A stretch of 64,000 nucleotides of DNA from Burkholderia sp. BCC1644 (GCF_902833225.1 NZ_CADFEI010000005.1:414011-478010), one strand, 5' to 3'; positions 17,393 to 28,437 are shown, counted from the first letter of the stretch. The notes: generated from the letters alone by a model not told the origin. Numbers and translations: made by a program.

Positions 17393-19153
17393 TTACTTCT
17401 TGCGTTGCGGCGGCAGGTCCGTACAAACGCCTTCGTACAGTTCGGCGGCCATGCCGACCGATTCGCCGAGCGTCGGGTGCGGATGGATCGTCTTGCCGAT
17501 GTCTTCCGCGTCCGCGCCCATCTCGACGGCAAGGCACACTTCGCTGATCAGGTCGCCTGCGTTCAGGCCGACGATCGCGCCACCGATCACGCGATGGGTT
17601 TCCTCGTCGAAAATCAGCTTCGTGAAGCCTTCGTCACGTCCGTTCGCGATCGCGCGGCCCGAAGCGGCCCACGGGAACACGGCCTTGCCGTACTTGATGC
17701 CTTCGGCCTTGCACTGGTCTTCCGTCTTGCCGGCCCACGCCACTTCAGGATCGGTGTACGCCACCGACGGGATCTGCAGCGCGTCGAAGTACGCCTTCTC
17801 GCCGTGCGCGGCTTCCGCTGCGACGTGGCCTTCATGCACGGCCTTGTGCGCGAGCATCGGCTGGCCGACGACGTCGCCGATCGCGAAGATGTGCGGGACG
17901 TTCGTGCGCATCTGCTTGTCGACGTCGATGAAGCCGCGATCCGTGACCGCGACGCCGGCCTTGTCGGCACCGATCTTCTTGCCGTTCGGGCTGCGGCCCA
18001 CCGCGACGAGCACGAGGTCGTAGCGCTGCGCTTCCGCCGGCGCCTTCTCGCCCTCGAACTTCACGTAGATGCCGTCTTCCTTCGCTTCCGCGCCGACCGT
18101 CTTGGTCTTCAGCATCACGTTGCCGAAGCGCTTCGCGTTGTACTTTTCCCAGACCTTCACGAGATCGCGGTCCGCGCCCATCATCAGGCCGTCCATCATT
18201 TCGACGACGTCGATCTCGGCGCCGAGCGTCGAGTACACCGTCGCCATTTCGAGGCCGATGATGCCGCCGCCGATCACGAGCATGCGCTTCGGCAGCTGGC
18301 GCAGTTCGAGTGCGCCCGTCGAATCGACGACGCGCGGGTCTTCCGGCATGAACGGCAGCTTCACGGCTTGCGAGCCCGCAGCGATGATCGCCTGCTTGAA
18401 CTTGACGACCTTCCTGCCGTTTTCGCCCTGCACTTCCATGTGGAACGGATCGACGAATGCGCCGACGCCGGTGACCACTTCGACCTTGCGTGCCTTCGCC
18501 ATGCCGGCGAGGCCCGTCGTCAGCTTCTTGACGACGCCGCCCTTGAAGTCGCGCAGCTTGTCGAGATCGACCTGCGGCTTGCCGAACGTGATGCCGTGCG
18601 ACGCGAGCGCCGCGGCCTCCTCGACGACGAGCGACGTATGCAGCAGCGCTTTCGACGGAATGCAACCGACGTTCAGACACACGCCGCCGAGCGTCGAGTA
18701 GCGTTCGACCAGCACGGTCTTCATGCCGAGGTCGGCTGCGCGGAACGCGGCCGAGTAACCGCCGGGGCCGGCGCCGAGCACGAGCATGTCGCACTCGATG
18801 TCGGCGGCGCCTGCGTAGCTGCCGGCTTGCGGCGCGGGCGCCGGAGCGGCGGCCGGTGCCGGCGCGGCGGCGGGCTTCGCTGCTTCGGGTGCTTTCGCGG
18901 GAGCGGCGGCACCGGCTGCTGCTTCGACGATGGCGATGACGGTGCCTTGCGAGACTTTCTCGCCGGCTTTGACCTTGATTTCCTTGACGGTGCCGGCGAC
19001 GTCGCTGGGCACTTCCATGGAGGCTTTATCGGATTCGAGCGTGATGAGCGTTTGCTCTTTTTCGATCACGTCGCCGGGTTTCACATTGACTTCGATGACA
19101 TCGACACCGCTGAAATCGCCGATATCCGGAACCTTGACTTCGATGAGACTCAT
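17393..19153 (-). CDS. lpdA: dihydrolipoyl dehydrogenase (E3) with N-terminal lipoyl domain
   Basis: A 586-residue flavoenzyme that reoxidises dihydrolipoamide with NAD+. It carries its own lipoyl domain (about residues 1-80, lipoyl Lys near 43 in [13 protein letters not shown]), then an Ala/Pro linker. The FAD domain follows ([19 protein letters not shown]), with the redox pair in [16 protein letters not shown], then the NAD domain ([17 protein letters not shown]) and the C-terminal dimer interface containing [12 protein letters not shown] 19153 with AAGGGG upstream fits better than the longer reading. An E3 with a lipoyl domain is known in Burkholderia, Neisseria and relatives. It is the last gene of the pdh operon. 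Confidence 0.96.
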   Translation of the reverse strand: MSLIEVKVPDIGDFSGVDVIEVNVKPGDVIEKEQTLITLESDKASMEVPSDVAGTVKEIKVKAGEKVSQGTVIAIVEAAAGAAAPAKAPEAAKPAAAPAPAAAPAPAPQAGSYAGAADIECDMLVLGAGPGGYSAAFRAADLGMKTVLVERYSTLGGVCLNVGCIPSKALLHTSLVVEEAAALASHGITFGKPQVDLDKLRDFKGGVVKKLTTGLAGMAKARKVEVVTGVGAFVDPFHMEVQGENGRKVVKFKQAIIAAGSQAVKLPFMPEDPRVVDSTGALELRQLPKRMLVIGGGIIGLEMATVYSTLGAEIDVVEMMDGLMMGADRDLVKVWEKYNAKRFGNVMLKTKTVGAEAKEDGIYVKFEGEKAPAEAQRYDLVLVAVGRSPNGKKIGADKAGVAVTDRGFIDVDKQMRTNVPHIFAIGDVVGQPMLAHKAVHEGHVAAEAAHGEKAYFDALQIPSVAYTDPEVAWAGKTEDQCKAEGIKYGKAVFPWAASGRAIANGRDEGFTKLIFDEETHRVIGGAIVGLNAGDLISEVCLAVEMGADAEDIGKTIHPHPTLGESVGMAAELYEGVCTDLPPQRKK

Positions 19154-19440
19154 TACTGTCCCCTTCTTGATTAGCTGCAGACAGAGGGGGGAGAAACCCG
19201 CGGAAGAACCCATTACCACGACTACGGCCTGACAAGAGCACGCGACGTTGGGCAGAACCACCTTTGCCGTCCGCCCAAGGACGCGCCTTTCTTTTGGTTA
19301 CTTTTCTTTGGAAGACAAAGAAAAGTGACCGCCGCCCCGCGCAGGGGCGACGCCAATAGACCGTTAGCGAAACAGGTTCAACGAAGAGGCGTGGATGACC
19401 GACACAAAACCCACGCCCCCGCGAGCCACTCCCACGCTCA
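19154..19440. other. aceF-lpdA spacer
   Basis: An unusually long gap (287 bases) for neighbours in one operon. It contains a strong hairpin at 19296-19330 with a GC-rich tail. I see no gene and no clear internal promoter. Confidence 0.5.
19296..19330. repeat. hairpin-forming intergenic element
   Basis: GGTTACTTTTCTTTG and CAAAGAAAAGTGACC form a 15-bp stem (one G-T pair) around the loop GAAGA. The flanks are CTTTCTTTT before and CCGCCGCCCCGC after. From memory, very similar T-rich hairpins occur at many intergenic sites in Burkholderia, Ralstonia and Xanthomonas genomes. This appears to be one copy of that dispersed element. It may process or attenuate the message between aceF and lpdA. Confidence 0.6.
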
Positions 19441-21072
19441 TCAAAGAGCGATGCGCCGGAAATCGCCGAGCAACGCGCCGAGATACGCATTGAACCGCGC
19501 GGCTTCCGCGCCATCGATCACGCGATGGTCATACGACAGCGACAGCGGCAGCATGAGACGCGGCACGAACTGCTTGCCGTCCCACACCGGCTTCATCTGC
19601 CCGCGCGACAACCCGAGGATCGCCACTTCCGGTGCGTTGATGATCGGCGTGAAGTTCGTGCCGCCGATCCCGCCGAGCGACGAGATCGAGAAGCAGCCGC
19701 CCTGCATCTGGTCCGGCTTCAGCTTGCCTTCGCGCGCGGCCTTCGACAGGTCGCTCATTTCCTTCGCGATGTCGACGAGGCCCTTCTTGTCCGCATCGCG
19801 GATCACCGGCACGACGAGGCCGTTCGGCGTATCGGCCGCGAAACCGACGTGGAAGTACTGCTTGAACACGAGGTTGTCGCCGTCGAGGCTCGCGTTGAAG
19901 GTCGGGAATTTCTTCAGTGCGGCGACGACTGCCTTGATCACGAACGCGAGCATCGTGAACTTCACGCCCGCCTTCTCGTTTTCCTTGTTCAGCTGGACAC
20001 GCAATGCTTCGAGCTCGGTGATGTCCGCTTCGTCGTTGTTCGTGACGTGCGGGATCATCACCCAGTTGCGATGCAGGTTCGCGCCCGAGATCTTCTTGAT
20101 GCGCGACAGCGGCTTCGCCTCGAACGGGCCGAACTTCGAGAAGTCGACCTTCGGCCACGGCAGCAGGTTCAGCTCGCCGCCGCCTGCCGGCGCGGCTGCC
20201 GCGCCCGGTGCCGCGCGCTGGCCCGTCATCACGCCCTTCACGAAGCCCGTGACGTCTTCCTTCGTAATGCGGCCCTTCGGACCCGAACCCTGCACGCGTG
20301 CGACTTCGACGCCGAGTTCGCGCGCGAACTTGCGTACCGACGGCGACGCGTGGCTGGCGCGGTATTCACCCGACGGCGCGGCGGCCGGTGCGGCGGCAGC
20401 CGGTGCCGGCGCAGCCTTCGCGGGCGCCGGTGCAGCGGCCGGCGCCGGCGCGGCAGCGGCCGGAGCCGGTGCGCTCGCCTGCGGGGCGGCAGCCGCTGCG
20501 CCTGCGGCTTCGAGCAGCACGATCAGCGTGCCTTCCGATACCGAATCGCCCACCTTGACCTTGATTTCCTTCACGACGCCGGCGGCCGGGCTCGGCACGT
20601 CCATCGTCGCCTTGTCCGACTCGAGCGTGACGAGCGACTGCTCCTTCTCGACCGTGTCGCCGACCTTCACGCCGATCTCGATGACCGGAACGTCCTTGTA
20701 GTCGCCGATGTCGGGCACCTTCACTTCGAGCGTGCCGCCGGCTGCTGCCGGGGCGGCTGCGGCCGGGGCCGGCGCTGCAGCCGGAGCCGGAGCGGCGGCC
20801 GGCGCAGCCGCGCCATTGGCCTGCGCCGCGGCGCCGCCCTCGAGCAGGATGATCAGCGAGCCTTCCGACACGGAATCGCCCACCTTGACCTTGATTTCCT
20901 TCACGACGCCGCCTACCGGGCTCGGGACGTCCATCGTCGCCTTGTCGGACTCGAGCGTGACGAGCGACTGCTCGGGCTCGACCGTATCGCCGACCTTCAC
21001 GCCGATCTCGATCACCGGCACGTCCTTGTAATCGCCGATATCCGGCACCTTCACTTCGATCGCTTGACTCAT
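19441..21072 (-). CDS. aceF: pyruvate dehydrogenase E2, dihydrolipoyllysine acetyltransferase
   Basis: The 543-residue core of the pyruvate dehydrogenase complex. Two lipoyl domains are seen at about residues 5-78 and 115-188, with lipoyl lysines K44 and K154 in [11 protein letters not shown]. Each is followed by a long Ala/Pro swinging linker. The E1/E3-binding domain is at about 240-275 ([20 protein letters not shown]). The C-terminal catalytic domain carries [13 protein letters not shown]. The two lipoyl domains differ at only six positions. I start at ATG 21072 ([11 protein letters not shown]) because the lipoyl domain begins there. The gene is 68 bases after aceE. Confidence 0.97.
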   Translation of the reverse strand: MSQAIEVKVPDIGDYKDVPVIEIGVKVGDTVEPEQSLVTLESDKATMDVPSPVGGVVKEIKVKVGDSVSEGSLIILLEGGAAAQANGAAAPAAAPAPAAAPAPAAAAPAAAGGTLEVKVPDIGDYKDVPVIEIGVKVGDTVEKEQSLVTLESDKATMDVPSPAAGVVKEIKVKVGDSVSEGTLIVLLEAAGAAAAAPQASAPAPAAAAPAPAAAPAPAKAAPAPAAAAPAAAPSGEYRASHASPSVRKFARELGVEVARVQGSGPKGRITKEDVTGFVKGVMTGQRAAPGAAAAPAGGGELNLLPWPKVDFSKFGPFEAKPLSRIKKISGANLHRNWVMIPHVTNNDEADITELEALRVQLNKENEKAGVKFTMLAFVIKAVVAALKKFPTFNASLDGDNLVFKQYFHVGFAADTPNGLVVPVIRDADKKGLVDIAKEMSDLSKAAREGKLKPDQMQGGCFSISSLGGIGGTNFTPIINAPEVAILGLSRGQMKPVWDGKQFVPRLMLPLSLSYDHRVIDGAEAARFNAYLGALLGDFRRIAL

Positions 21073-21140
21073 CTGTTTCTGTCTCCATGGCCACGCGCGC
21101 TCCTCGCGGGAGCGACGCGCGGCATCACACGGCGTGTGCG

Positions 21141-23837
21141 TTAAACGGTCATCGGGTTGGGCTTGGACGGATCGAGGTTGTACTTGGCGATCGCGTCCGC
21201 GACCACCTTGCGCTCGATCGTGCCTTCGTCGGCCAGCGCGTTGAGCGCGGCGACGGTGACCCAGTGACGGTCGACCTCGAAGAAGTGACGCAGCTTCTCG
21301 CGGGTATCCGAGCGGCCGAAGCCGTCGGTGCCCAGCACGACGAAGCGGCGATCGATCTGGCCGCGGATCTGGTCGACCAGCGCACGGACGTAGTCGGTCG
21401 ATGCGATGACCGGGCCCTGCGTGTCCTTCAGGCACTTCTGCACGTGCGACAGGCGACGCTCTTCGGTCGGATGGAGCAGGTTCCAGCGTTCGACCTGGTG
21501 ACCTTCACGCGCGAGCTCGGTGAAGCTCGGCACGCTCCACAGGTCGGCAGCGACGCCCCAGTCGTTCTTCAGCAGGTCGGCCGCAGCGATCACTTCGTTG
21601 AAGATCGTGCCCGCGCCGAGCAGCTGGACGCGCGGCGCCTTCTTGTCGGCGTCGGCCTTCTTGAACGCGTACATGCCCTTGATGATGTCGGCCGCCACGT
21701 GCTCGCCCTGCGGAATCGCCGGGTGCTCGTAGTTCTCGTTCATCACCGTGACGTAGTAGTACACGTCTTCCTGGTCCTGCACCATGCGACGCAGGCCGTC
21801 CTGGATGATCACGGCGAGTTCATAACCGAACGTCGGGTCGTAGCTCACGCAGTTCGGCACCGATGCCGCCCACAGGAGCGAGTGGCCGTCTTCGTGCTGC
21901 AGGCCTTCGCCGTTCAGCGTCGTGCGGCCCGCGGTACCGCCGAGCAGGAAGCCGCGCGAACGCATGTCGCCTGCGGCCCATGCGAGGTCGCCGATCCGCT
22001 GGAAGCCGAACATCGAATAGAAGATGTAGAACGGCACCATGATCTCGCCGTGCGTCGAGTACGACGTCGCCGCCGCAATCCAGTCGCACATGCCGCCCGC
22101 TTCGTTGATGCCTTCCTGCAGGATCTGGCCGGTTTCCGATTCCTTGTAGAACATCAGCTGGTCGGAATCTTCCGGCACGTACTTCTGGCCCTGCTGGTTC
22201 CAGATACCGATCTGGCGGAACAGGCCTTCCATGCCGAACGTGCGCGATTCGTCCGGGACGATCGGCACGACGCGCTTGCCCAGCGCCTTGTCCTTCAGCA
22301 GGATGTTCAGGATCCGCACGAACGCCATCGTCGTCGAGATCTCGCGCCCTTCGCCCGTGCCCTTCAGCAGCGGCTCGAATACATCGAGCGCCGGCACCGG
22401 CAGCGACGTCGCCTTCTCGCGGCGGTGCGGCAGGTAGCCGCCGAGGTCCATGCGCTGCTTGCGCATGTATTCGAGTTCCTTCGAGCCTTCCTCGAACTTC
22501 AGGTACGGCACGTCGGCGATCTGTTCGTCGGTGATCGGCAGGCGGAACTGGTCGCGGAACTTCTTCAGTTGCTCGACCGGCAGCTTCTTCTGCTGGTGCG
22601 TGATGTTCATCGCCTGGCCCGACTCGCCCATCCCGTAGCCCTTGATGGTCTTCGCGAGAATGACGGTCGGCGCACCCTTCGTGTGCGTGGCTTCGTGGAA
22701 CGCCGCGTAGATCTTGTGCGGATCGTGGCCGCCGCGGTTCAGCGCCCAGATGTCGTCGTCCGACCAGTCGGCGACGAGCGCCTTCAGTTCAGGCGTATTG
22801 AAGAAGTGCTCGCGCACGAACGCGCCCGACTCCGACTTGTACGTCTGGTATTCGCCGTCGACGACTTCCATCATCCGGCGCATCAGCGCGCCCGACTTGT
22901 CGCGTGCGAACAGCGCATCCCAGCGGCTGCCCCAGATGACCTTGATCACGTTCCAGCCGGCGCCGCGGAACTCCGATTCGAGCTCCTGGATGATCTTGCC
23001 GTTGCCGCGCACCGGGCCGTCGAGACGCTGCAGGTTGCAGTTGATCACGAACACGAGGTTGTCGAGCTTTTCGCGGCTCGCCATCCCGATCGCGCCGAGC
23101 GATTCCGGTTCATCCGTCTCGCCGTCGCCGAGGAATGCCCATACCTTGCGGCCTTCCGTCTTCGTGATGCCGCGCGCTTCCAGGTACTTCATGAAGCGCG
23201 CCTGGTAGATCGCCATGATCGGGCCGAGGCCCATCGACACGGTCGGGAACTGCCAGAAGTCCGGCATCAGCCACGGGTGCGGGTACGACGAAATGCCGTT
23301 GCCGTCGACTTCCTGGCGGAAGTTGTCGAGCTGTTCTTCCTTCAGGCGGCCGAGCAGGAACGCGCGCGAGTACACGCCCGGCGACGAGTGGCCCTGCACG
23401 AACACGAGATCGCCGCCGTGCTGGTCGGACGCTGCGTGCCAGAAGTGGTTGTAGCCGACGTCATAGAGCGTCGCGGCCGATGCGAACGATGCGATGTGGC
23501 CGCCGACGTTCGTGTCCTTGCCTGCGCGCAGCACCATCGCCAGCGCGTTCCAGCGCGTGTACGAACGGATGCGGTGCTCGAGGTCCTGGTCGCCCGGGAT
23601 CTTTGCCTGGGCGCCGACCGGAATCGTGTTGATGTACGGGGTGTTGGCGGAGAACGGCAGGTGTTCGCCGTGCATGCGGGCGAACTCGATCTGCTTTTCG
23701 ATCAGGTAATGCGCGCGGCCGGTGCCCACGGAGGAGATCACGCCATCGAGCGACTCCAGCCACTCGACGGTTTCTTGCGGGTCGTCGTCACGTTCGGCGG
23801 CGACATATTTCATCACTTCGTTCGGTACAGCGGACAT
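21141..23837 (-). CDS. aceE: pyruvate dehydrogenase E1 component, homodimeric type
   Basis: An 898-residue thiamine-diphosphate enzyme that decarboxylates pyruvate and acetylates the E2 lipoyl group. The cofactor-binding signature [12 protein letters not shown] runs to [14 protein letters not shown] at about residues 225-270. [17 protein letters not shown] near 120 and [18 protein letters not shown] near 600 are also family hallmarks. Its length matches the E. coli enzyme (887). The frame stays open for another 914 codons upstream, but ATG 23837 begins the family N-terminus, and AGGAG sits 9 bases before it. It heads aceE-aceF-lpdA and is divergent from a FixL-like kinase. Confidence 0.97.
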   Translation of the reverse strand: MSAVPNEVMKYVAAERDDDPQETVEWLESLDGVISSVGTGRAHYLIEKQIEFARMHGEHLPFSANTPYINTIPVGAQAKIPGDQDLEHRIRSYTRWNALAMVLRAGKDTNVGGHIASFASAATLYDVGYNHFWHAASDQHGGDLVFVQGHSSPGVYSRAFLLGRLKEEQLDNFRQEVDGNGISSYPHPWLMPDFWQFPTVSMGLGPIMAIYQARFMKYLEARGITKTEGRKVWAFLGDGETDEPESLGAIGMASREKLDNLVFVINCNLQRLDGPVRGNGKIIQELESEFRGAGWNVIKVIWGSRWDALFARDKSGALMRRMMEVVDGEYQTYKSESGAFVREHFFNTPELKALVADWSDDDIWALNRGGHDPHKIYAAFHEATHTKGAPTVILAKTIKGYGMGESGQAMNITHQQKKLPVEQLKKFRDQFRLPITDEQIADVPYLKFEEGSKELEYMRKQRMDLGGYLPHRREKATSLPVPALDVFEPLLKGTGEGREISTTMAFVRILNILLKDKALGKRVVPIVPDESRTFGMEGLFRQIGIWNQQGQKYVPEDSDQLMFYKESETGQILQEGINEAGGMCDWIAAATSYSTHGEIMVPFYIFYSMFGFQRIGDLAWAAGDMRSRGFLLGGTAGRTTLNGEGLQHEDGHSLLWAASVPNCVSYDPTFGYELAVIIQDGLRRMVQDQEDVYYYVTVMNENYEHPAIPQGEHVAADIIKGMYAFKKADADKKAPRVQLLGAGTIFNEVIAAADLLKNDWGVAADLWSVPSFTELAREGHQVERWNLLHPTEERRLSHVQKCLKDTQGPVIASTDYVRALVDQIRGQIDRRFVVLGTDGFGRSDTREKLRHFFEVDRHWVTVAALNALADEGTIERKVVADAIAKYNLDPSKPNPMTV

Positions 23838-23919
23838 TCTCGTCTCCTGGGTCCTGGAATGTGAGGATCGCTCTCGTGCAGACGTCGCGACGCGGCCGGC
23901 TGCGGGCAAGCTCCAGCGG

Positions 23920-23925
23920 ATTGTA
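23920..23925 (-). promoter_or_regulatory. possible -10 box of the aceE promoter
   Basis: TACAAT on the minus strand lies 82 bases before the aceE start. The best -35 match is TTGCGC (23944-23949) with an 18-base spacer, so this is a weak candidate. Confidence 0.3.
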
Positions 23926-24098
23926 ATGAGCGTGCACGGGCCTGCGCAACAAAATTTTCGAATTGTGAGATCTTTTCTCGCAATGCGGAATATTGCTGCG
24001 CTGCACCCATATTTCGGGGCGCTCCGGCACGCCGCGGCGGAACAAATCCGTTTCCGTTCAACATATCCGGTATAGGTTTTCCATGTATTGCGCTGCGC

Positions 24099-24104
24099 TA
24101 CAAT
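24099..24104 (+). promoter_or_regulatory. -10 box directly before the FixL-like gene
   Basis: TACAAT ends 6 bases before ATG 24111. Transcription would start at or very near the ATG, which implies a leaderless message. The -35 region is poor (GTTTTC at 24076-24081). Confidence 0.42.
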
Positions 24105-24110
24105 CCTGCC

Positions 24111-26627
24111 ATGTTGACCGATCGGCTTTTCGCACGCTCGGCGCGACCGTCGGGCCCGCCGGCGGAGTCGCAGCCGTCCCGTTGGCACCACGGACCGTGG
24201 TGGTCCAATTCCTATTTGCTGACGCCGCTGCTGTCGATCCTGGTGTTCCTCGTGGTGATGAGCCTCATCCTGTGGAGCCTCAATCGCCGCGAACAGCAAC
24301 AGCAGGAAGACACCCTCTTCCGTAACGTCGCGTGGGCGCAGCAGCAGATCCGCCTGTCGATGACGGGCGCGCAGGAACAGCTGCAGGCGCTGTCGCGCGA
24401 TCTCGCGTCGGGCCGCCTCGACCAGAACGCGTTCCAGATGGCCGTCGCGGACGTGATGCAGACGCATCCGGAAATCCTCTACCTGAACTGGTACACCGCA
24501 CCCGGCGTGCAGCGCTGGCCGACCGTGCATCCGCCGCTGCTCGGGCAGCGGCTCGCGAAGCCCGGCGACGCACAGATGCAGGACGCCGTGCGCGGCGCGT
24601 ACGACGAAGCGCGCAGCACGCGCCGCCAGGCCTACTCGCCGCTGATCTACGACGACTTCGGCAACGGCTTCATCACGCTGCAGACGCCCGTGATGCGCGG
24701 CGACCGCGAATATCTCGGCTCGATCGCCGCGGTGTTCTCGGTCGAAGGCATCCTGAAGCACGACATCCCGCAGGAACTGTCGTCGAAGTACAAGATCTCG
24801 ATCACCGACTCGAACAACCGCGAGCTGTCGTCCACGTCGACACGCCCGCGCCTGCCGCGCGACTCGCACTACGACCTGCCGCTCGATCCGCCCGGCCAGG
24901 GGCTGACGGTGCGCGTGTACGCCTTCCCGCAGCTCACGAACCTGACCAACAACACGCTCGTGTGGCTCGTGGCCGGCCTGTCGTGCTTCGTGCTGTGGAG
25001 CCTCTGGAGCCTGTGGAAGCACACGCGCCAGCGCTTCGAGGCGCAGCAGGCGCTGTACGCGGAAGCGTTCTTCCGCCGCGCGATGGAAAACTCGGTGCTG
25101 ATCGGCATGCGCGTGCTCGACATGCACGGCCGCATCACCCACGTGAACCCCGCGTTCTGCCGGATGACCGGCTGGGACGAAACCGACCTCGTCGGCAAGG
25201 TCGCGCCGTTCCCGTACTGGCCGCGCGACGCGTACCCGGAAATGCAGCGCCAGCTCGACATGACGCTGCGCGGCAAGGCGCCGAGCTCGGGCTTTGAACT
25301 CCGCGTGCGGCGCAAGAACGGCACGCTGTTCCATGCGCGCCTGTACGTGTCGCCGCTGATCGACAGTTCGGGCCGCCAGACCGGCTGGATGTCGTCGATG
25401 ACCGACATCACCGAACCGAAGCGCGCGCGCGAGGAACTCGCGGCCGCGCACGAGCGCTTCACGACGGTGCTCGAAAGCCTCGACGCCGCGGTGTCGGTGC
25501 TGGCCGCCGACGAAGCCGAGCTGCTGTTCGCGAACCGCTACTACCGCCACCTGTTCGGCATCCGCCCGGACGGCCATCTCGAGCTGTCGGGCGGCGGCTT
25601 CGACCGCGCGCAGGCATCGTCCGACTCGATCGACATGGTCGACGCGTTCGCGGGCCTGCCGGCCGCCGCGCTGACGAGCAGCACGGCGGACGCGCAGGAG
25701 GTGTACGTCGAGAGCATCCAGAAATGGTTCGAAGTGCGCCGCCAGTACATCCAGTGGGTCGACGGCCACCTCGCGCAGATGCAGATCGCGACCGACATCA
25801 CGACCCGCAAGAAGGCGCAGGAACTCGCGCACCAGCAGGAAGAGAAGCTGCAGTTCACGAGCCGATTGATGACGATGGGTGAAATGGCGTCGTCGATTGC
25901 TCACGAACTGAATCAGCCGCTCGCCGCGATCAACAACTACTGCTCGGGCACGCTCGCGCTCGTCAAGAGCGGCCGCGGCACGCCGGAGACGCTGCAGCCC
26001 GCGCTGGAAAAGACCGCGCAGCAGGCGTTGCGCGCCGGGATGATCGTCAAGCGGATCCGCGAATTCGTGAAGCGCAGCGAGCCGAAACGCCAGCCGGCGC
26101 GGGTTGCGGACATCGTCGCCGACGCAGTCGGGCTTGCCGAAATCGAGGCCAGGAAGCGCAGGATCCGGATCGTCACGGAAATCCTCGCAAGAATGCCTAT
26201 TATTTATGTCGACCCCGTGCTGATCGAGCAGGTGTTGATGAACCTGATGAAGAACGCGGCCGAGGCGATGGCCGACGTGAAGCCGGCGTCGGCGGACGGC
26301 GTGATCCGCGTCGTCGCCGACATCGATGCGGGCTTCGTCGACATCCGCGTGATCGACCAGGGTCCGGGCGTCGACGAGGCAACCGCCGAACGCCTGTTTG
26401 AACCGTTTTACAGCACCAAGTCCGATGGCATGGGCATGGGGCTGAACATCTGCCGTTCGATCATCGAATCGCATCGGGGGCGTCTGTGGGTGGTCAACAA
26501 CGTCGAGCCGGATGGCCGCATTTCCGGCGCGACGTTCCACTGCAGCCTGCCCATTGGGGAACCCGCTGATCTCGGCCAAGGGGGGCGCGAGGCATCGGCA
26601 TCACATACCGTTACGGGAGAACTATGA
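24111..26627 (+). CDS. FixL-like membrane sensor histidine kinase
   Basis: An 838-residue hybrid-free sensor kinase. Membrane segments lie at about residues 36-57 and 282-301, enclosing a periplasmic domain of some 225 residues. Two PAS-type domains follow (about 315-435, with HVNPAFCRMTGWDETDLVG, and 447-565). The kinase core has phospho-acceptor H598 in ASSIAHELNQPLAAI, the N box NLMKNAAEAM (711-720), DQGPGVD (749-755) and GMGMGL. It overlaps the response regulator by 4 bases. The FixLJ pair of the B. cepacia complex, studied in B. dolosa, has the same plan. Heme binding cannot be judged here. It is divergent from aceE. No Shine-Dalgarno is visible; the next in-frame Met lies inside the first membrane helix. 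Confidence 0.85.
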   Translation: MLTDRLFARSARPSGPPAESQPSRWHHGPWWSNSYLLTPLLSILVFLVVMSLILWSLNRREQQQQEDTLFRNVAWAQQQIRLSMTGAQEQLQALSRDLASGRLDQNAFQMAVADVMQTHPEILYLNWYTAPGVQRWPTVHPPLLGQRLAKPGDAQMQDAVRGAYDEARSTRRQAYSPLIYDDFGNGFITLQTPVMRGDREYLGSIAAVFSVEGILKHDIPQELSSKYKISITDSNNRELSSTSTRPRLPRDSHYDLPLDPPGQGLTVRVYAFPQLTNLTNNTLVWLVAGLSCFVLWSLWSLWKHTRQRFEAQQALYAEAFFRRAMENSVLIGMRVLDMHGRITHVNPAFCRMTGWDETDLVGKVAPFPYWPRDAYPEMQRQLDMTLRGKAPSSGFELRVRRKNGTLFHARLYVSPLIDSSGRQTGWMSSMTDITEPKRAREELAAAHERFTTVLESLDAAVSVLAADEAELLFANRYYRHLFGIRPDGHLELSGGGFDRAQASSDSIDMVDAFAGLPAAALTSSTADAQEVYVESIQKWFEVRRQYIQWVDGHLAQMQIATDITTRKKAQELAHQQEEKLQFTSRLMTMGEMASSIAHELNQPLAAINNYCSGTLALVKSGRGTPETLQPALEKTAQQALRAGMIVKRIREFVKRSEPKRQPARVADIVADAVGLAEIEARKRRIRIVTEILARMPIIYVDPVLIEQVLMNLMKNAAEAMADVKPASADGVIRVVADIDAGFVDIRVIDQGPGVDEATAERLFEPFYSTKSDGMGMGLNICRSIIESHRGRLWVVNNVEPDGRISGATFHCSLPIGEPADLGQGGREASASHTVTGEL

Positions 26628-27262
26628 ATAGCCCTGTCACCACCACTCAGGAAACCGTCTTCGTCGTCGACGACGACGAGGCCGTACGGGACTCGCTGCG
26701 CTGGCTGCTGGAGGCGAACGGCTATCGCGTGCAATGCTTCTCGAGCGCGGAGCAGTTCCTCGATGCATACCAGCCGGCGCAGCAGGCCGGCCAGATCGCG
26801 TGTCTGATCCTCGACGTGCGGATGTCGGGCATGAGCGGTCTCGAGCTGCAGGAACGCCTGATCGCCGACAATGCCGCGCTGCCGATCATCTTCGTCACGG
26901 GTCACGGCGACGTGCCGATGGCCGTGTCGACGATGAAAAAGGGTGCGATGGACTTTATCGAGAAACCGTTCGACGAAGCCGAGCTGCGCAAGCTCGTCGA
27001 GCGGATGCTCGACAAGGCCCGAAGCGAAAGCAAGAGCGTCCAGGAGCAGCGTGCGGCGAGCGAACGCCTGTCGAAGCTGACCGCGCGCGAGCAGCAGGTG
27101 CTCGAACGCATCATCGCGGGCCGCCTGAACAAGCAGATCGCCGACGATCTCGGCATCAGCATCAAGACGGTCGAAGCGCACCGCGCGAACATCATGGAAA
27201 AGCTCAACGTCAACACGGTCGCCGACCTGCTGCGCCTCGCGCTGTCGAAGAAGCAGGCCTGA
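26624..27262 (+). CDS. FixJ-like response regulator (NarL/LuxR type)
   Basis: A 212-residue response regulator. The receiver domain (about residues 8-125) has acidic residues in VFVVDDDEAVRDSLRW, the phospho-acceptor Asp in LILDVRMSGMSG and the Lys in IEKPFDEAELR. The C-terminal LuxR-type HTH covers about 143-208 (LTAREQQVLERIIAGRLNK, ISIKTVEAHRANIMEKL). ATG 26624 overlaps the kinase stop as ATGA, with GGGAGA upstream, so the two are translationally coupled. The FixJ/TtrR subfamily call follows from the receiver-HTH arrangement and the partner kinase. Confidence 0.93.
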   Translation: MNSPVTTTQETVFVVDDDEAVRDSLRWLLEANGYRVQCFSSAEQFLDAYQPAQQAGQIACLILDVRMSGMSGLELQERLIADNAALPIIFVTGHGDVPMAVSTMKKGAMDFIEKPFDEAELRKLVERMLDKARSESKSVQEQRAASERLSKLTAREQQVLERIIAGRLNKQIADDLGISIKTVEAHRANIMEKLNVNTVADLLRLALSKKQA

Positions 27263-27429
27263 GCGTCTTCAGCGGCCGCGGCGGCGCTGCCCGCCCGGCC
27301 CGCAACCGGCGCTTGCCGCCCCGCGCGATGCGGCCCACTCGCGCGGCGGCAGCCTTTCCTCCCGGCGCACGAGTGCCGCGGTCATGACGCTTCCCGCTGA
27401 TTCCCTGTCGGACGGCAGCAGGCGAACGG

Positions 27430-27435
27430 TATAAT
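27430..27435 (+). promoter_or_regulatory. -10 box of the folD promoter
   Basis: TATAAT lies 68 bases before the folD start. No good -35 box stands at the expected distance. Confidence 0.45.
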
Positions 27436-27503
27436 TGCGTGCTTTGCTGCGGCGCCCGCGTGCCGTACGCCCGCATTCCAACTTCCCGGCAGGACCCACC
27501 ACC

Positions 27504-28364
27504 ATGACAGCCCTCCTCATCGACGGCAACGCCCTTTCGAAGACCCTGCGCGGTCAGGCCGCCGAACGCGCCGCCGCCCTGACCGCACGCGGCCACCAGC
27601 CCGGTCTCGCGGTGATCCTCGTCGGCGAGAACCCGGCGAGCGAAGTCTATGTGCGCAACAAGATCAAGGCGTGCGAGGACAACGGCTTCTTCTCGCTGAA
27701 GGATGCGTACCCGGCCACGCTGTCGGAAGCCGGCCTGCTCGCGCGCATCGACGAACTGAACCGCGACCCGAAGATCCACGGCATCCTCGTCCAATTGCCG
27801 CTGCCCGCGCATATCGACAGCCACAAGGTGATCGAGGCGATCGCGCCGGAGAAGGACGTCGACGGCTTCCACGTCGCGAACGCCGGCGCGCTGATGACCG
27901 GCAAGCCGCTGTTCCGCCCGTGCACGCCGTACGGCGTGATGAAGATGTTCGAGGCGCACGACATCGCGCTGCAGGGCGCGAACGCGGTCGTGATCGGCCG
28001 TTCGAACATCGTCGGCAAGCCGATGGCGATGATGCTGCTCGACGCCGGCGCGACCGTGACGATCTGCCACAGCAAGACGCGCGACCTCGCCGCGCACACG
28101 CGGCAGGCCGATATCGTGGTCGCCGCGGTCGGCAAGCGCAACATCCTGACCGCCGACATGGTGAAGCCGGGTGCGACGGTGATCGACGTCGGCATGAACC
28201 GCGACGACGCCGGCAAGCTGTGCGGCGACGTCGATTTCGCGGGCGTGAAGGAAGTGGCCGGCCACATCACGCCGGTGCCGGGCGGCGTCGGCCCGATGAC
28301 CATCACGATGCTGCTGATCAACACGATCGAAGCGGCCGAGCGCGCCGCCGACGCGGCCGCCTGA
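27504..28364 (+). CDS. folD: bifunctional methylenetetrahydrofolate dehydrogenase/cyclohydrolase
   Basis: A 286-residue cytosolic enzyme that interconverts 5,10-methylene-THF, 5,10-methenyl-THF and 10-formyl-THF. Family motifs include [16 protein letters not shown] with the catalytic Lys near residue 55, [11 protein letters not shown] near 95, VDGFH near 120 and [17 protein letters not shown] in the NADP-binding domain near 165. [15 protein letters not shown] closes the C-terminus. Start ATG 27504 matches the family N-terminus; the longer reading lacks support. It has its own -10 box at 27430 and stands apart from fixJ by 241 bases with no gene. Confidence 0.97.
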   Translation: MTALLIDGNALSKTLRGQAAERAAALTARGHQPGLAVILVGENPASEVYVRNKIKACEDNGFFSLKDAYPATLSEAGLLARIDELNRDPKIHGILVQLPLPAHIDSHKVIEAIAPEKDVDGFHVANAGALMTGKPLFRPCTPYGVMKMFEAHDIALQGANAVVIGRSNIVGKPMAMMLLDAGATVTICHSKTRDLAAHTRQADIVVAAVGKRNILTADMVKPGATVIDVGMNRDDAGKLCGDVDFAGVKEVAGHITPVPGGVGPMTITMLLINTIEAAERAADAAA

Positions 28365-28437
28365 CCCCCTGCCCGTTCAGCCGGCGCGCGGTTCCGTGCG
28401 CCGGCGTCTCGCCAGCCGCATCGCCGCGGCTGCACCG

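Noticed and set aside
23838..26579. A stop-free minus frame of 914 codons continuing upstream of aceE, antisense to the FixL-like kinase.
   Set aside because: High GC makes stops rare; the translation is Arg/His/Asp-rich without any domain, and the aceE family start is at 23837.
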